Assembly: GCF_025698545.1 (NCBI RefSeq)
Contig: NC_068566.1
Coordinates: 48,029,192 to 48,093,191, forward strand
Direction of reading: 5' to 3'
From: Gossypium raimondii
Taxonomy: Eukaryota; Streptophyta; Magnoliopsida; Malvales; Malvaceae
Length of the DNA stretch: 64,000 nucleotides
Below are positions 23,228 through 35,190 of this stretch, piece by piece; within the stretch, counting starts at the first letter, position 1; each line of letters starts with the position of its first letter. Below the pieces are notes generated by a model. It was not told the DNA's origin, ran no database searches, and saw only the letters and a list, made by a program, of their open reading frames with translations. A program made the position numbers and the translations under genes.

Positions 23228-23610
23228 GTAAAACTATCGTGAAGGTCCCTGTATTATAAGTCAGATTGCATTTTATCTTATTTACTTAAAAAATGAGCAA
23301 ATTAGTCATGTACATTAGATTAAAGAGCAATTTGGTCATTTCTATTAAAAATTTCATCAATTTGTATTGTTAAGAATTAGCGTCGTTGACGGAATAACAA
23401 GATAGTGACACATGGCATGTCATATGTACCTCATGTTAATGCATAAGGATCAGTTTTTAATAGCAAAAATAGATGAAATTTTTTAACAAAAAGATCAAAT
23501 TGCTTTGTCCTTCAATCTAATGTATAGATACTAATTTACAATTATTTTGAGTAAAGAGAACAAAATGAAATTTAACTAATAGTATACGGGCCTTTAGGTT
23601 AGTTTTACCA
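23228..23610. mobile_element. Long-TIR MITE, family 1, copy 3
   Basis: Begins gtaaaactatcgtgaaggtc and ends cctttaggttagttttacc. Both arms carry 'cagattgcatttta' / 'aaaatgaaattt' and 'aaagagcaatttggtc'. The centre has 'gtgacacatggcatgtcatat'. Full-length family member, 383 bp. Confidence 0.75.
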
Positions 23611-23696
23611 TAATTTGGGGCACATGGACAGAATTGTTGAATAAAGAAAATTAATACATGAATAGGATAATAATTCAAAAATAAAGTTTCAAGTTG

Positions 23697-23800
23697 ACTA
23701 AGTCTTAGTTTAACTAGCACTGCTGCTATTGCAGCAATTAAGAGGATGTCGATTCAAGTGCATTTAAACCCACTTTTCCTCTTAGGCAGTTTGAATTAGA
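23697..23800 (+). repeat. SINE-like fragment, copy 1
   Basis: 'cttagtttaactagcactgc' resembles a tRNA-type A box, and 'gatgtcgattcaagtgc', about 45 bp on, resembles a B box (ggttcgannc). Compare 28750-28815 and, in reverse, 36165-36256. Probably a tRNA-derived SINE; ends not defined. Confidence 0.4.
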
Positions 23801-24287
23801 TATTGGTTGATATATTGGTTTAGATAAAATGATTGAATCAACTTTTGAGTGAATCATTCAAAATTGATAAAAGACGAAAATCTAGACATAAAATTGTCTA
23901 TTGAACCAGTTGAGCCAATTTATAATTTTTTAATTCTATAAAATTTTAATTATTTACTTAATTATTATCGAGTTAATTGAATCGAGAATTAATGATTTAA
24001 TTAATTTACAGTTTCTAAAGTAGTGCATTCATCACTAATAGAGTAAAAAGTTGAATTTTTATTTTCGACATAGATAGTTTTTTCTTTGTCAAGATTTGTC
24101 ATCAATTGCTCGTGTAATTGTATCATCTTCAGAACTTAATTGTTAGAAACTTAGTTTTTAAATTAATAAAATTAATAAAATTTAAATTGTAAAATTTTTT
24201 TAATATAAACTGAATCTTAAAATTTTCAAAATTTAAGGACTAATAACATATTTTAACCAATAATATGTAAATGAATTAGATAATGAG

Positions 24288-24934
24288 TAGACCTGTTTAT
24301 GGCTCGGGCCACCCGGCCTGGCCTGGCCCGAAATGTGAGAGGTTTGGGCAAAAATATAAGCCCGAAAAATGGGCTTGGACAAAAACATTAAGGCCCGTTT
24401 AAGGCATTTTTGGCCCGAGTCCGCCCGACCTGAATTCACTAAAGGACAAAAAAAATATGTTTTTCTTAATATTATTTTCTTATTGTTTTCTCTCTATTTT
24501 GCTACTATTTTACTATTATGTTGCTATTATTTTGTTGTTATTGTTTGGATATTGCATAAAACTTATTTTATTGTTAATTTTATTATTATTTTAAAGACAT
24601 TTGTTAAATTTGTTATTATTTTAGAGGCATTTGCTAGTTAAGTTGCATCTATCTTAGTGTTATTTAAGTATATATATATTTAAAATTTATTTTCAATTTG
24701 TTGAGAAATATTTATTTTGATATTTTTAGTATTTTTGATGTATTATATATATTTTAAAATAATACAAAAATTAATATGAGCGGACCGGATTGGGCATGAG
24801 TTTTAACATTTTTATCTGGGTCGGGCTTGGGTAAAATTTTAGGCCCATTTTTCGAACCAGGCCAGGCTCAAGCCTAACAAACGTGTATAAATTTTTAGTT
24901 GAGCCCAGCCCGGCTCGACCCATGCGCACATCTA
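24288..24934 (+). mobile_element. GGCCC-ended non-autonomous element, copy 2
   Basis: 647 bp. Left end tagacctgtttatggctcgg; right end reversed reads tagatgtgcgcatgggtcga, so the ends form an imperfect terminal inverted repeat of about 35 bp rich in ggcc. Interior: 'gggcttggacaaaaac', an AT-rich core with repeated 'ttgctattatttt', then 'tgttgagaaatattta', 'gggtcgggcttgggtaaaat'. Clearest of the three copies (others at 7637 and 36675). No protein coding; the open frames inside are by-products. Confidence 0.7.
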
Positions 24935-24946
24935 ATCATAAGTGAT

Positions 24947-24983
24947 CTCTTTTTTCTTTTTCTTTTTCTTTTTCTTTTTCTTC
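24947..24983 (+). repeat. (CTTTTT)n microsatellite
   Basis: Five to six tandem six-base units of c plus five t just after the GGCCC-ended element. Confidence 0.85.
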
Positions 24984-25091
24984 ACTGCTTTGTTTATAAA
25001 TTAATATTAAATGTTCATGTCATAGAAACGTAAGTTTAAATCTTAAGGATTAAGAAATTTTGGCACTATTGAATTAATATCATATACTTTG

Positions 25092-25463
25092 GTAAAATTA
25101 CCATCGGGATCCTTATATTAGAAGTCATATTACATTTTGCCTCCTCTAACAAAAAATAGACAAATTAGTCCATTTACGTTAGATTAAAGAGCGAATTGGT
25201 CATTTCTGTTAAGAAATTCATCCATTAGTACCGTTAAAAATTGGCATGGTTGACAAAATAACTATATAGTGACATATGACATGCCACATGTATCTCATAT
25301 TGATATATAGGGGTCAGTTTTTAACTATAGAAATTGATGGAATTTTTAACAGAAGGGTCAATTTGCTCTTTAATCTAACGTATATGGACTAATTTGCTCA
25401 TTTTTTCGAGTAGGGTAAAATCCAATCAGACTCTTAGTATAGGGCCTCCATGATACTTTTACC
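25092..25463. mobile_element. Long-TIR MITE, family 1, copy 4
   Basis: Begins gtaaaattaccatcgggatc and ends cctccatgatacttttac. Arms: 'aaattagtccattta' / 'tggactaatttgctc', 'ttagattaaagagcgaattg' / 'caatttgctctttaatctaa'. One of the best-preserved copies, with near-perfect arms around a 90-bp centre. Confidence 0.8.
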
Positions 25464-26518
25464 CATATACTTTTTGTTTTTCTTTTTTACAAATTATTGT
25501 GTTTCATGCTAATCATTTATAGACACGTCACAATCTTGAAAAGACGCTCAGAATATTATCCACAAAATAATTAAAAAAATATTTTGTATTGTTCAGAATA
25601 AATAAAAAGCATATAACTTTTTGACCCTTCAATTTTACAAAAAATAATTTTAACTTTCTATTTAATTTTTTGCCTCTTTTAGTCTTTAAACTTGTATTTT
25701 TCTCAAATCACCCCAAAATAGATGAAAAAGTTAATGTTTGTTCACTTTGTAATGTGGCATATATGAATTGTCACGTAGATGACACATCAACGTTTAATTA
25801 CTTTTATAAATTTAAAAATATTACAAAATATTTTTTAATTTTTAATAATTTTAATAATTTTAAATTTCAAAATAGTTATATATTTTTAAAATTTTAAATT
25901 TAAAAATTAATTAAATGCTAATGTGTTATCCACGTGTATGCAAGACCAGCAAAGTTAAAACAAGTTAACTTTTACATTCATTTTGGAGTGATTTGACAAA
26001 ATTACAAGTTTAATAGCTAAAAAAGCAAAAAATTAGATGAGGGATAAAATAACTTTTTTTTATAAAGTTAAAGGCCAAATAAAAATTATGGATAAATGAG
26101 AATTCACTGTAAAGCTTAATTACTAATTATGATCCTAACTTCAAAATTTTTTTTTAAATTTTTTTATTAAATTTTACGTTAAATTTTTTATTTTTTTAAG
26201 TAAAACATGAATTCCAATAAAATAAAACTGGCAAAAAAACAAACCAAATCAAACTAAAGTAGAAGGATGACTACACCGAAACCAGTTGGTTTACTTCGTA
26301 AACTCAGATTTATGTCTATCAATACTATTGGCGCCACCCAAATAAGCTCCTAGCTATTTATTAACAGATTGTCGTGTCTACAGGAAGGATTTCAGAAAAG
26401 ATTAAAAAGAAACTCTAAAATTTGGCCAAAAAAGTCAAATATTGTCAACGGCCGTGATCGGTGTTTCGGTGATGTTAGCAGTGAGCTCAACTCAAACAAT
26501 TAACAAAAATAAGGATAA
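25464..26518. other. AT-rich spacer
   Basis: AT-rich, with phrases such as 'aattttttgcctcttttagtc' that hint at further decayed MITE sequence (25610-26080, with weak inverted similarity between its ends). No gene. Confidence 0.4.
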
Positions 26519-27754
26519 GGTTAAATTCTGTTATTAGTCTCTATATTATGAATAAATTATCAATTTAGTCTTTGTTTTCAATTTGGTCATATTTAGTCCT
26601 TATACTTTTCGAAAATTTGAAATTTTAATTATAAGATAGGTCATTAAATCTATTAACTAAAATAAAATGATATTTATATGAATATTGTTTGGAAATAGCA
26701 AGCAAACGTGGTATTACACATGTGTTGATATGTTTGTTACATATGATTTTATAAAAGTTAAATTATGCTATTAGTCCTTATACTTTTTGAAAGTTATGGA
26801 TCTAATCCATATACTTTAATTTGATCAATTTTAGTCATTGTACTTTTGAACCAATCAATTTTAGTCATTTTACTTTTGAATTTTGAAATTTTAGTGCTTA
26901 CCTAAAAGTAGCAATCAAATCGCATCGATTTTGGAAATAATAGAACTTAATGAATTTATCGGTTATCGTTTAGCGAGGATTAAAATTTAAAATTTAAAAA
27001 CATAGAGACTAAAATGACCAATTTAAAGTACAGGATTAAACCCACAATTTTCCAAAAATATATGGACTAATAACGTAATTTAGCCTTTTATAAATAATAG
27101 AATTCAACTTAACATTTAACAACTACAATTTAGCCAATACTGAAATTTCAATATTTGAAAAGTACAAAGACTAAAATGACCAAATTAAAGTATATAGATT
27201 AAATTCACAACATTCAAAGTAAATGGACTAATAGCAGGATTTAACCTTTTATAAATGATAGAATTTAGGGATAAAAATTAAAACTATACACGAACTTTGA
27301 TCCAATATGTAATGTCATACATAAACTTTGGTTTTCGCAATTGTATAAATGAAAAATTGATTTTATTCAAATTTCACAAATTACTAACAACATTATCGAA
27401 TTAGCACCGTTTTACCATAATATCTGCATACACAAATAATTATATTAATCCAATATGAAACTAAATGTCTATATCCATTTTTTAAGTATGTAAAATTGAA
27501 TAGAAAACAAAGTTATATGTACACATATGAACCACAAATCAAGTTTCGAGTGTATAATTGCATGAAATTAAAGTTCATGTATAAATTTGATATTTATACC
27601 TAGAATTTAACTTAATATTTAACTGCTACAATTTGATTTGGCCAGGACTGATATTTCAAAAATTGAAAAATGCAGGGATTAAAAATATCAAATTAGAGTA
27701 TAAGGACTAAATCCATAACTTACGCAAATTAGGGACTAAGAGCAGAATTTAACC
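26519..27754. mobile_element. Compound of MITEs with ggttaaattct ends
   Basis: Starts ggttaaattctgttattag and ends gcagaatttaacc. It contains internal ends of the same kind at about 26757 (gttaaattatgctattag) and 27245 (gcaggatttaacc). A different MITE, 'agggataaaaattaa...tatttatacctagaattta', lies at about 27258-27605 and is similar to 38517-38900. It looks like repeated insertion of related elements into one another. Confidence 0.5.
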
Positions 27755-27952
27755 TAATAATAATAAAAAGAAACCGTCGTCAGTGCGAGATCGAAGATTC
27801 TGGCGGCTCCTAATACCAGAAAACGAACAAATTTCAAACTTGCGGCAAAAGCAAAAAATAAAAAAATAATTTCCATTGACGAAGATTTATAAAGAATAAA
27901 GCTGTTGATAAACAGAGATTTTGATTTTTGAGGGGTAAAAAAAGAAGCAAAA

Positions 27953-30668
27953 ATGGTGCTGTGGGAGATCGCATTGGGAACGGCTTATTTCTTGGGGCTT
28001 AAACGAAGTTACAAGCTTGCTTTGAAGATTCAGCGACGGATTATTAGTCGTAACCAGCCACGGCTTCAACAATTTGTTCAAAGGTGCAGAGATTTCTCGC
28101 TTTTTTATTTGTTTATTGATTTTTACTTCTTCTTTTTTAATTTCTGTTTGGTTTATATATTTCTGGCATTGATTGATTTTGCATTGTATGAAGAAGAATC
28201 TGCTTTGATTAATTTTTGGAAGTACTTAACCGTGAAATACTGTTAGTTCTCTGTTTGTTAATGAGCGTTTGAGGTTGAGTAGGTATTAGGCTGTGATGAG
28301 GCACCTTGAAGAATCTTTCGTTTTCTGAGCATTCAATGAAATTCAGGGAAGATATCACACTTGATAAACTAACTCGGATTAAATTAGTTCATTTATTATT
28401 AAATTAATTTTTATACTGAATCAAATAACTTTAACCTCCAACGTCTTGTAGAAATTAGATTAAATTAGTCCATCTGTTATTAAATAGGTTAATTTAATTT
28501 TATATAAATCAAATAAGTTCAAATGTAACATATATGGTTAATATTTATGGTTTAAAAAATATCTTAAAAACAATAAATGTTAACTATATTCTAATTTGGT
28601 TTTATTTGATTCTTTTTAATAGAACGACTAAATTGATCCATTTAATAATGAGAGACTAATTTAAGTAGGTCCCTATAATAGAGGGATCTCTCAAGTACAT
28701 TCATCAGTAATTAACCGTCATTGTGAGTAAATTAGGACTTGGTACTGATTGGATCTTAAGTCAAGTAGTATTGTTGCTTATTGCAACAATCAGGAGGATA
28801 TAAATTCGAGCAAATGCATATTGTTCTCAAATTTAAAGGTTCAGGGTTATGCGTAGTAGTAAGAGTTGTTAGTACTTTCAACAGGGGAGAGTAATTGGTC
28901 TAATTCATTGGTTCAGTTAAAAAAAACTAAAAGTTGACTTAATTGATTAATCTAATACTTTAACTCACTTAACATTAGTCGGTTCAATCGGTCAAGTCTA
29001 TCAATCTACTTTTTCTTTTTCTATTGGTGAGTTTTGATTAAAATTTTATATATTATTATGAAAATTTTTAACTGATAATCGATCTACTTCACCTATTTTA
29101 ACCACCGAATCAACTGTCATATTTGACTTGGCCGAAGGTTACTTGTATTTGATTCCTTTTCTGTGATATAGTATGAATTTAGTTTTGAACATTTCTTATG
29201 AGTTAGATCATAGATGTATTTGGTTTTCAACTGTTAAATGAGCAAGCAAAGGTGGTTTCAGTTTGGGGTAATTATGTGAACACTCTGTATTCTTAGTTCT
29301 GTTTAGCATAACTTCACCCAGCACACATGTCTTGCGTTTTAACCAAGCATATGAACGCTAAGTTTTCCTATGCATTTGAAAGATCCTTAGAGGTCATATT
29401 CTCATATTCATATGTTGGACACGGGTACTTCAATAAAACTGAAGAGTCCGAGCAGGACCGTATGAATGTGCTACATGAAGTCACAGTTCCATAACTATCT
29501 AAGTTTTTCTTTAAGTTGCTGAAGTATGAGAGGAAAAGAAGCCTATCATATCTGTACATAAATCAACCCCCCCCCCCCTTTCTTTTGCCTTTCCAGTTAG
29601 GTACAGTTATGTTACTCGAGTGTGAAACACATGAACTCGTTGTAATGTATGATTCATTCCCATATTTTCCTTCCGTATTGTGTTGCAGGATCGTTTATTC
29701 TGTGATCTTGTTGTTCCTCCATGCTTTTTATTCGATTGAATTCTTGCCCGTTTTATACGGGGGAATCAGCCTTGCCTAGCTACTTACTCGAAGCTATTAA
29801 GGTAGAACCCTTCTTACTATGTAACCGTTAGTAGTTGATTCACCGATCTGTAGTGATCTTGTTAATTTACTTTTGGATCATTTCCTAGATTTCCATCGGT
29901 GTTGTGTTGCAGGAACTTTAATTTTGTCATCTTGTTGTTCCTCCATGTTTTTATTCGATCCAATTCTCGCCCGTTTTATACGGGGGCATCAGCCTTGCCT
30001 TGCTACTTACTCGAAGCTACTAAGGTAGAACCTTTCTTACTACGTAAACCGATTTGTAGTGAGCTTCATTTCCAGGGGAAACCATGGTCTTGAATATCAT
30101 ATGTTTGGTTAACGTTGCAAAAGATTAGGACTCGAAACGACATTCGCTAACTCTTGTTTTCTTTCGGAAACTGTTACCTATTTCCGCAACCAGAAGAACG
30201 CGTGTTGTATTCGACATAGCACTCAAGGTTCACAGGAACATACAGCATAGAGACTTAGAAGTTGGTCGAAACCTTGGTGATTGTATCCTCCGCTGGCTCC
30301 ATAAAATAAAACCTTCAGCTCAAATCCGAGGTCCTCCGCCTCATCAAGAGCCCAACCACGGTACTGGCAAAGCAAACATGAACATGCCAAAGCAAGTGAC
30401 AAACACATCTTCACCGAAAACTCCACGAAGCAACCAGTCACCTCGAAACCATGATGCTGGTAGACATCTTTTTAGTTCATTAACAAGTACATGGTCTAAG
30501 TCCTTCCCTACTACCATTGCAATGATGATGCAACCACCAACTGCTACCGGAAACATGACTCGGTGCCGGCATTTGAGCATTAACGGACCCGACGCATCGA
30601 GGCTGAACTACACGAGAGACCAGGGAGTTGTTAGAAAGGACATAATGCAATGGATGGTGCGCAAGTGA
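27953..30668 (+). CDS. Plant protein of unknown function (N-terminus VLWEIALGTAYFLGLKR)
   Basis: Two exons: 27953-28083 and 30194-30668, joined in phase through gtgcag...cag, giving 606 bp and 201 residues. Exon 1 encodes MVLWEIALGTAYFLGLKRSY then ALKIQRRII and ends QFVQR; its first 18 residues are hydrophobic and could be a membrane anchor or targeting signal. Exon 2 continues RTRVVFDIALKVHRNIQHRD, LEVGRNLGDCILRWLHKIKP, then a Ser/Pro/Asn-rich linker and a C-terminus SRLNYTRDQGVVRKDIMQWM. I recall this arrangement from an uncharacterised plant family. The splice choice is supported by the continuity QFVQR-RTR. The 2.1-kb intron contains a tandem duplication (29671-30060). No biochemical role can be given. 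Confidence 0.72.
28745..28815 (+). repeat. SINE-like fragment, copy 2 (intron)
   Basis: 'atcttaagtcaagtagtatt' (A-box-like) and 'gatataaattcgagcaaatg' (B-box-like), with 'attgcaacaatcaggaggat' between; parallel in order to 23697-23800. Located in the intron of the unknown-function gene. Confidence 0.35.
29671..30060 (+). repeat. Tandem duplication (~220-bp unit) in the intron
   Basis: Two units with the same landmarks: 'gtgttgcagga', 'cttgttgttcctccatg', 'cccgttttatacggggg', 'atcagccttgcct', 'tacttactcgaagct', 'aaggtagaaccc/tttcttacta'. First at about 29671-29865, second at about 29891-30060. Each begins near a good pyrimidine-AG, so the units contain cryptic 3' splice sites. Confidence 0.8.
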
Positions 30669-30817
30669 AGATGAAAGACCTCATCTGTTTGCATTTATGG
30701 AGTTCCAAAAATATGAAACTTTCCTGAGAACCACTAAACTGGGTTTACTTAGGATAATAATCCATGTTTTTGGTCATAATTATGTCATTATTTTCGTGTC
30801 GAGTTAGTGTAAGGTGT

Positions 30818-30842
30818 TATATATATATATATATATATATAT
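30818..30842. repeat. (AT)n microsatellite
   Basis: About 12 at units in the 3' flank of the unknown-function gene. Further at runs occur at about 35803-35827, 47347-47363 and 49808-49822. Confidence 0.9.
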
Positions 30843-31379
30843 TCATATTTTGAATTATTAATAATTTATATAATGATTTTAATACATGTGAATCATTGTT
30901 GTAAGGCTCTTATTTTAATGCAGCACTACTTTCTCATATGTAACATTGACATTCGAAATCATTGCTAATTGGAACCATCTCAACCTTTGAAACAATTTTA
31001 CATAATTTGTTGTTAATAAATGGATGAATGATATATGAATTAGTTGTTAATTCTTGATCAAATTTGAGATATAATTTTATGCTTTAAAATTTAAATTTTA
31101 AGTTTCATTTTTTATTTGAAAATTTTAATCTAATCATTAAAATCATAAATATTTTTATCAAAATTTGTCAACGTAAATTTTAATTATGTTGCTTCCATAT
31201 GATTGAAAAAATTAACAGATTAACAAATCCTGATAGAAACTACATAATGATTAAATTAAAGATTTTAAATAAAAAAATAAAAGAATTAAATGTTTAAGTT
31301 TTAAAATAAAAGAACCAAATACCAAATTCTATACAAATACAACCACTAACATCATACTTTACCCTATATGCATTCAAAA

Positions 31380-32130
31380 CATTACTTAAGGATCATCCAA
31401 CTCGTAAGGGGTAAAGCACAAATAAAAAAGAAAAAAGGATATGAGTATCGACATCCAAAGATTACAAGGGTCCAAAAGTCTAGAAAATAAAACATGAAGT
31501 ACAAGAGTTGAAATGACCAAACCCAACACGAGAGGAGACAAACCTTAGTCTCACCACTTCCAATCTGTCACCGTATGCAAACGGGGACCACAATCTCGGT
31601 GAAGCTGTCGTACTCTCGACGTACAAGTCTACTAACGAGGATCACCATTGACACCGTAGAGCACGTCGGGGCCACCGAATACTGTAAATCCTAAGCCTTT
31701 GAGAGGACATCAGCATTCGAAACACACAGATCCAGAGCAGCTCAATCGACATCACCATGCACAAGCCTTCAAGACAAAAGGTCAATGGTGCTCAACCCCG
31801 CATAGTCTTCTTGCCAAAACAAACAAAAACGACATCGAGAAAGCTACCGACTAGATAAAGGGAGACAGGCTCTTGGAAGAGAGCCATGGAAAGACCACAG
31901 GGAAGTTGAGGGTCTCTCCTCCACCTTTCTGGAGGCTGAAAGCCGAGTGGAAGAGGGAGAGACCAGGTTATTTTGTCGAAAAAGAGGAAAAGGAAAGGAA
32001 GAGGATTGAGAGGAAGATGGGAGAAGGAGAGAGTAAAGGGTAAAGGGAAGAGAGGGAGATAGGAGAAAGGAGAGTAGGGCTGACGGCTATTGGCTTTTAA
32101 AGATTGCAAAATGTGAGAGAAACAAAATAT
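31380..32130. other. Unidentified GC-richer segment, purine-rich on + strand
   Basis: Base composition differs from the surroundings. Read on the minus strand it begins with a long pyrimidine-rich stretch (about 31900-32080, many 'ctctcc', 'cttccc') followed by less biased sequence. This resembles a 5' UTR or a retroelement leader, but no convincing protein follows; the minus-strand frame 31792-32109 has no recognisable domain. Could be a retroposed fragment. Confidence 0.35.
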
Positions 32131-32401
32131 TTATACAACACTAAAAAAGGTACCCACCGTAAATCGTATAACAGGAGATGCCTCCGGAGATCTTAATCCA
32201 ACAAACCGATACTACTATGCAAGATCTATGATTATCATGCATACAAGTTCATCTATTATCTGAAAAAACACTATAATAAACACCAAAAATAAAATTAAAA
32301 ATTCTCCATTATTAAACTACACAAAATAACCAAAAAAAAAAAAAAACCATAAAACGAAGCCGAACATAACAAAAATAACTCTATATTTTTTTCACCATCA
32401 A

Positions 32402-32896
32402 TCAACCCCAAGAATTATCAAAAGCAGCTGAAGTAATCGCATTCGAGAATTCTTCAAAGCTAATCATCCCATCCCCATCGGTATCGGCTTCCTTAATCAT
32501 CCCCGTCAATTCCTCCGCCGTCAACGCATGTCCCAACTTCGCCATCGAATGAGCCAACTCAGCGGCGGTGATATATCCATTACCATCCCTATCGAACATC
32601 TTAAACAATTGTTTCAATTGTTCTTCACTGTAAGGCGATTTCTCCGATAACAGTTCCGGCGCCATCAGTGAAACAAACTCCGAGAATTCAACTAACCCAT
32701 TATTGTTCGTATCGGCTTTGTGTATTAACGCTTCAACTTGATCGGAACTCGGGTTTAGACCCAAAGATCGTAAGAGTGAACCGAGTTCGAGTTGAGTTAA
32801 ACTACCGTCGTTGTTTCGATCAAATGAACGGAAGATTTCACGTAGTTCACCGATTTGTTCGTCGTTTAGCTTGGTTGGTTCTTCCTTGTCGCTCAT
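32402..32896 (-). CDS. CML18: Calmodulin-like protein CML18 type, four EF-hands
   Basis: Calcium sensor of 164 residues, intronless, on the minus strand. Start at MSDKEEPTKLNDEQI, the family N-terminus. The four EF-hand loops are at residues 26-37 (DRNNDGSLTQLE), 62-73 (DTNNNGLVEFSE), 102-113 (DRDGNGYITAAE) and 138-149 (DTDGDGMISFEE). Each has Asp at position 1, Gly at 6 and Glu at 12, so all four should bind calcium. Loop 2 has Asn at positions 3 and 5. AELAHSMAKLGHALTAEELT links hands 3 and 4, and the tail ends AAFDNSWG. There is no CaaX box or N-myristoyl site, so it is likely soluble. Very close in memory to Arabidopsis CML18 (165 residues); related CML15 and CML16 are alternatives. Confidence 0.93.
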   Translation of the reverse strand: MSDKEEPTKLNDEQIGELREIFRSFDRNNDGSLTQLELGSLLRSLGLNPSSDQVEALIHKADTNNNGLVEFSEFVSLMAPELLSEKSPYSEEQLKQLFKMFDRDGNGYITAAELAHSMAKLGHALTAEELTGMIKEADTDGDGMISFEEFSNAITSAAFDNSWG

Positions 32897-34859
32897 GTTC
32901 TAAAAACCTTAAAAGAAAACAAGAACAAAGAAAGTCAAACTAGGTGGAAGAACATGAAAGAGTGTTGTAAGAGAATTGAAGATTGGTTTTTGAAAATCGA
33001 TATTAATGTTGTTCCTCCATTTTTGATGGATCTGCTTTTACTTTGCTCACCGGTGACTAACCCAAATACCGGATCATAATAAAACTAACAGAAAAATTAT
33101 TGGAATAAATGGAAAAGCCTTTCTAGGTCAATCTTTATTTTTTTATTATTATTAAAATTTTGAGATAATTCTACCAAACATCCTCAAAATAAGATCTTAT
33201 TTTAAATTGTTCTCTAAATTTTAGAATATTCTAATTACATCCTTAAATTATCGATGTTATATTAATCATGTCATTTTGTTTTTAAATTTGTTTTTGAACG
33301 TTCAATGACATGTCAAATTTTATATTGTATAATTTAAAATGAATTTTTAAAAAATTTAAAACTCTTTTGCATAACTTTTAAAAATAAACACTAAAATTAA
33401 AAAGAGAGCATGACTAAAAATTTTTATATTCTATTAATGATTAAATTAACGATTTTAATAATGAAAGAACCCGATTGACATTACTTCAATAATTTGATGA
33501 TGTAAATCGAATGTTTTGAAATTTAAGGACTAATTTAAAATGAGGGTAATAGTTTGATGATTCGTAGTGCAGTTAAGTACTCTTTTTATAAGCCAAATGA
33601 GATTATTTAGGAAAAATCTACTTTAATATTTTATTTAGAATAGTTAACTATATTACTTATTTCAACTAATTAATAAAATTATAAAAGTAGATCGAAACTA
33701 TGCGAAATTAAAGTATATATATTCTGTTTACTCATTCTTGAATCTTGTTAGGGTGAAAATGAGACATCGGTACTTGTAAGTTATTTGAGTTTGACTTGAA
33801 AAAACTCGAACTTGATTCAGTAATTATTGAGTCGAGCTTTAGCTATTGATTTAGTCGAATTTGAGTTTAGTGATACTCAGCTTGAACGACTGGTGAACCT
33901 TATCGAACTTTTCATTTTTAATATATATTTTAAATATTTTATAGGGTAAACTACATATTTAGTCACTTATGTATGGTTTAGATTACATTTTGGTCATTGA
34001 ACTTTAAAAAGTTACGATATAATCATTTCATCAATAACCCTCAACCTTTATCAGCTTCAATCATCAAAATATTCACAAATTCCTTCCTTCTTTACCCTAA
34101 TCATCGTAACAGGCGGTAACAACTCAGTTATCAAGATGTAACAAATCAATAACGTTAGTGACCATATCATAACTTTTTAAAGTTCAATAACCAAAACGTA
34201 ATTTGAACCATACATAAGTGACTAAACTTGTAGTTTCCCCTATTTTATATTATTAAATTACATTATTTCCCTTAAAATATTATTAACTTTAAGCTTAAGT
34301 ATTGAGTCTATCTCGAGCTTGAATACGTATGAGCTTAATTAGCTCAAACTTGTCAGTATTCGGACTCGACTCGAGTACACTCCTAAATCTTAAAGTCACG
34401 AGAAGATTTAACAATATAGATTTTCAATTTTAATTTCAAATTCGAATATAATAAAATGAGAAAAATAACATAGACATTCAATTTTGAAATTTGAGTATAA
34501 TAAAAGGACTGAAATCATAATTTGACCCTTTAGAAGAAGGATGAAAAAGTCCACACACCACACCGTGGAGACAAAATATTAATTATAAAAAAATTGATAA
34601 TTGAAATCATCCTCCTAAAGCCTTTGATTTTCAATTTGTAGTAGAAAATTTGGAGAGAGAGAAAAAATTACCTGAAAATTGGAGCAATTCCGTGATTGGT
34701 GCACGTAATTCTTGCTGCCTTAAGAATATTATCATCAACCGTTACGGCGTTATCCAAGCCCAGCAGTGTTTTTCGGAAAAAGAAAGATGGAAATAATTTA
34801 GTGATTTAAATAAAAATTTTGAGTAATTAAGGGATTAATTTGTAATTTTTTTAAATTAA
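32897..34859. other. Upstream region of CML18-like gene and spacer
   Basis: The first ~200 bp are the likely leader and promoter. Bases about 33950-34245 are a decayed MITE: 'gtaaactacatatttagtcacttatg' at its left matches 'cataagtgactaaacttgtagtttcc' at its right in reverse. Similar arms occur near 55330 and 55880. No gene. Confidence 0.45.
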
Positions 34860-35047
34860 TTGATTAATATTGTTAATTATCTTTTATCAAATCAATCCTA
34901 AAACCCAAATTAATCACTAAAATATTAATATTGTTATTTTTAGATTTTAAAATATATAATTTTTGTTAAATACAGATGTCAAGTTGTACCAAAAAATAAT
35001 ATAAATTTTATATTAAAAAATATCAAACTCGAGTACCAAATGATACG
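34860..35047. mobile_element. Palindromic MITE-like fragment, copy 2
   Basis: 'atcaaatcaatcctaaaaccc', 'aattaatcactaaaata' and 'agtaccaaatgatacg' match the right half of the element at 19085-19525 in the same strand. Only part of the element is kept. Confidence 0.4.
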
Positions 35048-35190
35048 TTGTCACTTGAACCCATAAATAAGAAGATAATGTGCTTCAACGCACTTGAACC
35101 CACATCTTCTTATATTGCCATTCGTAACCCACAAATAGGAAGATAATGTACTTCAGCTCACTCAAGCCCACATCCAGTGGCGTATGACCC
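35043..35190 (-). repeat. SINE-like fragment, duplicated 3' part
   Basis: Two successive pieces, each with 'acccataaataagaagataatg' and 'acttgaacccacatcttctt' or close variants. In reverse these contain a B-box-like 'gggttcaagtgc'. Same family as 36165-36256. The A-box part is missing. Confidence 0.4.

Noticed and set aside
31792-32109. 105-codon minus-strand frame rich in P, S, F, L
   Set aside because: Composition comes from the pyrimidine-rich tract; no domain or splice continuation recognised.
32668-32943. Plus-strand frame over CML18
   Set aside because: Antisense shadow of an EF-hand gene with four perfect loops.
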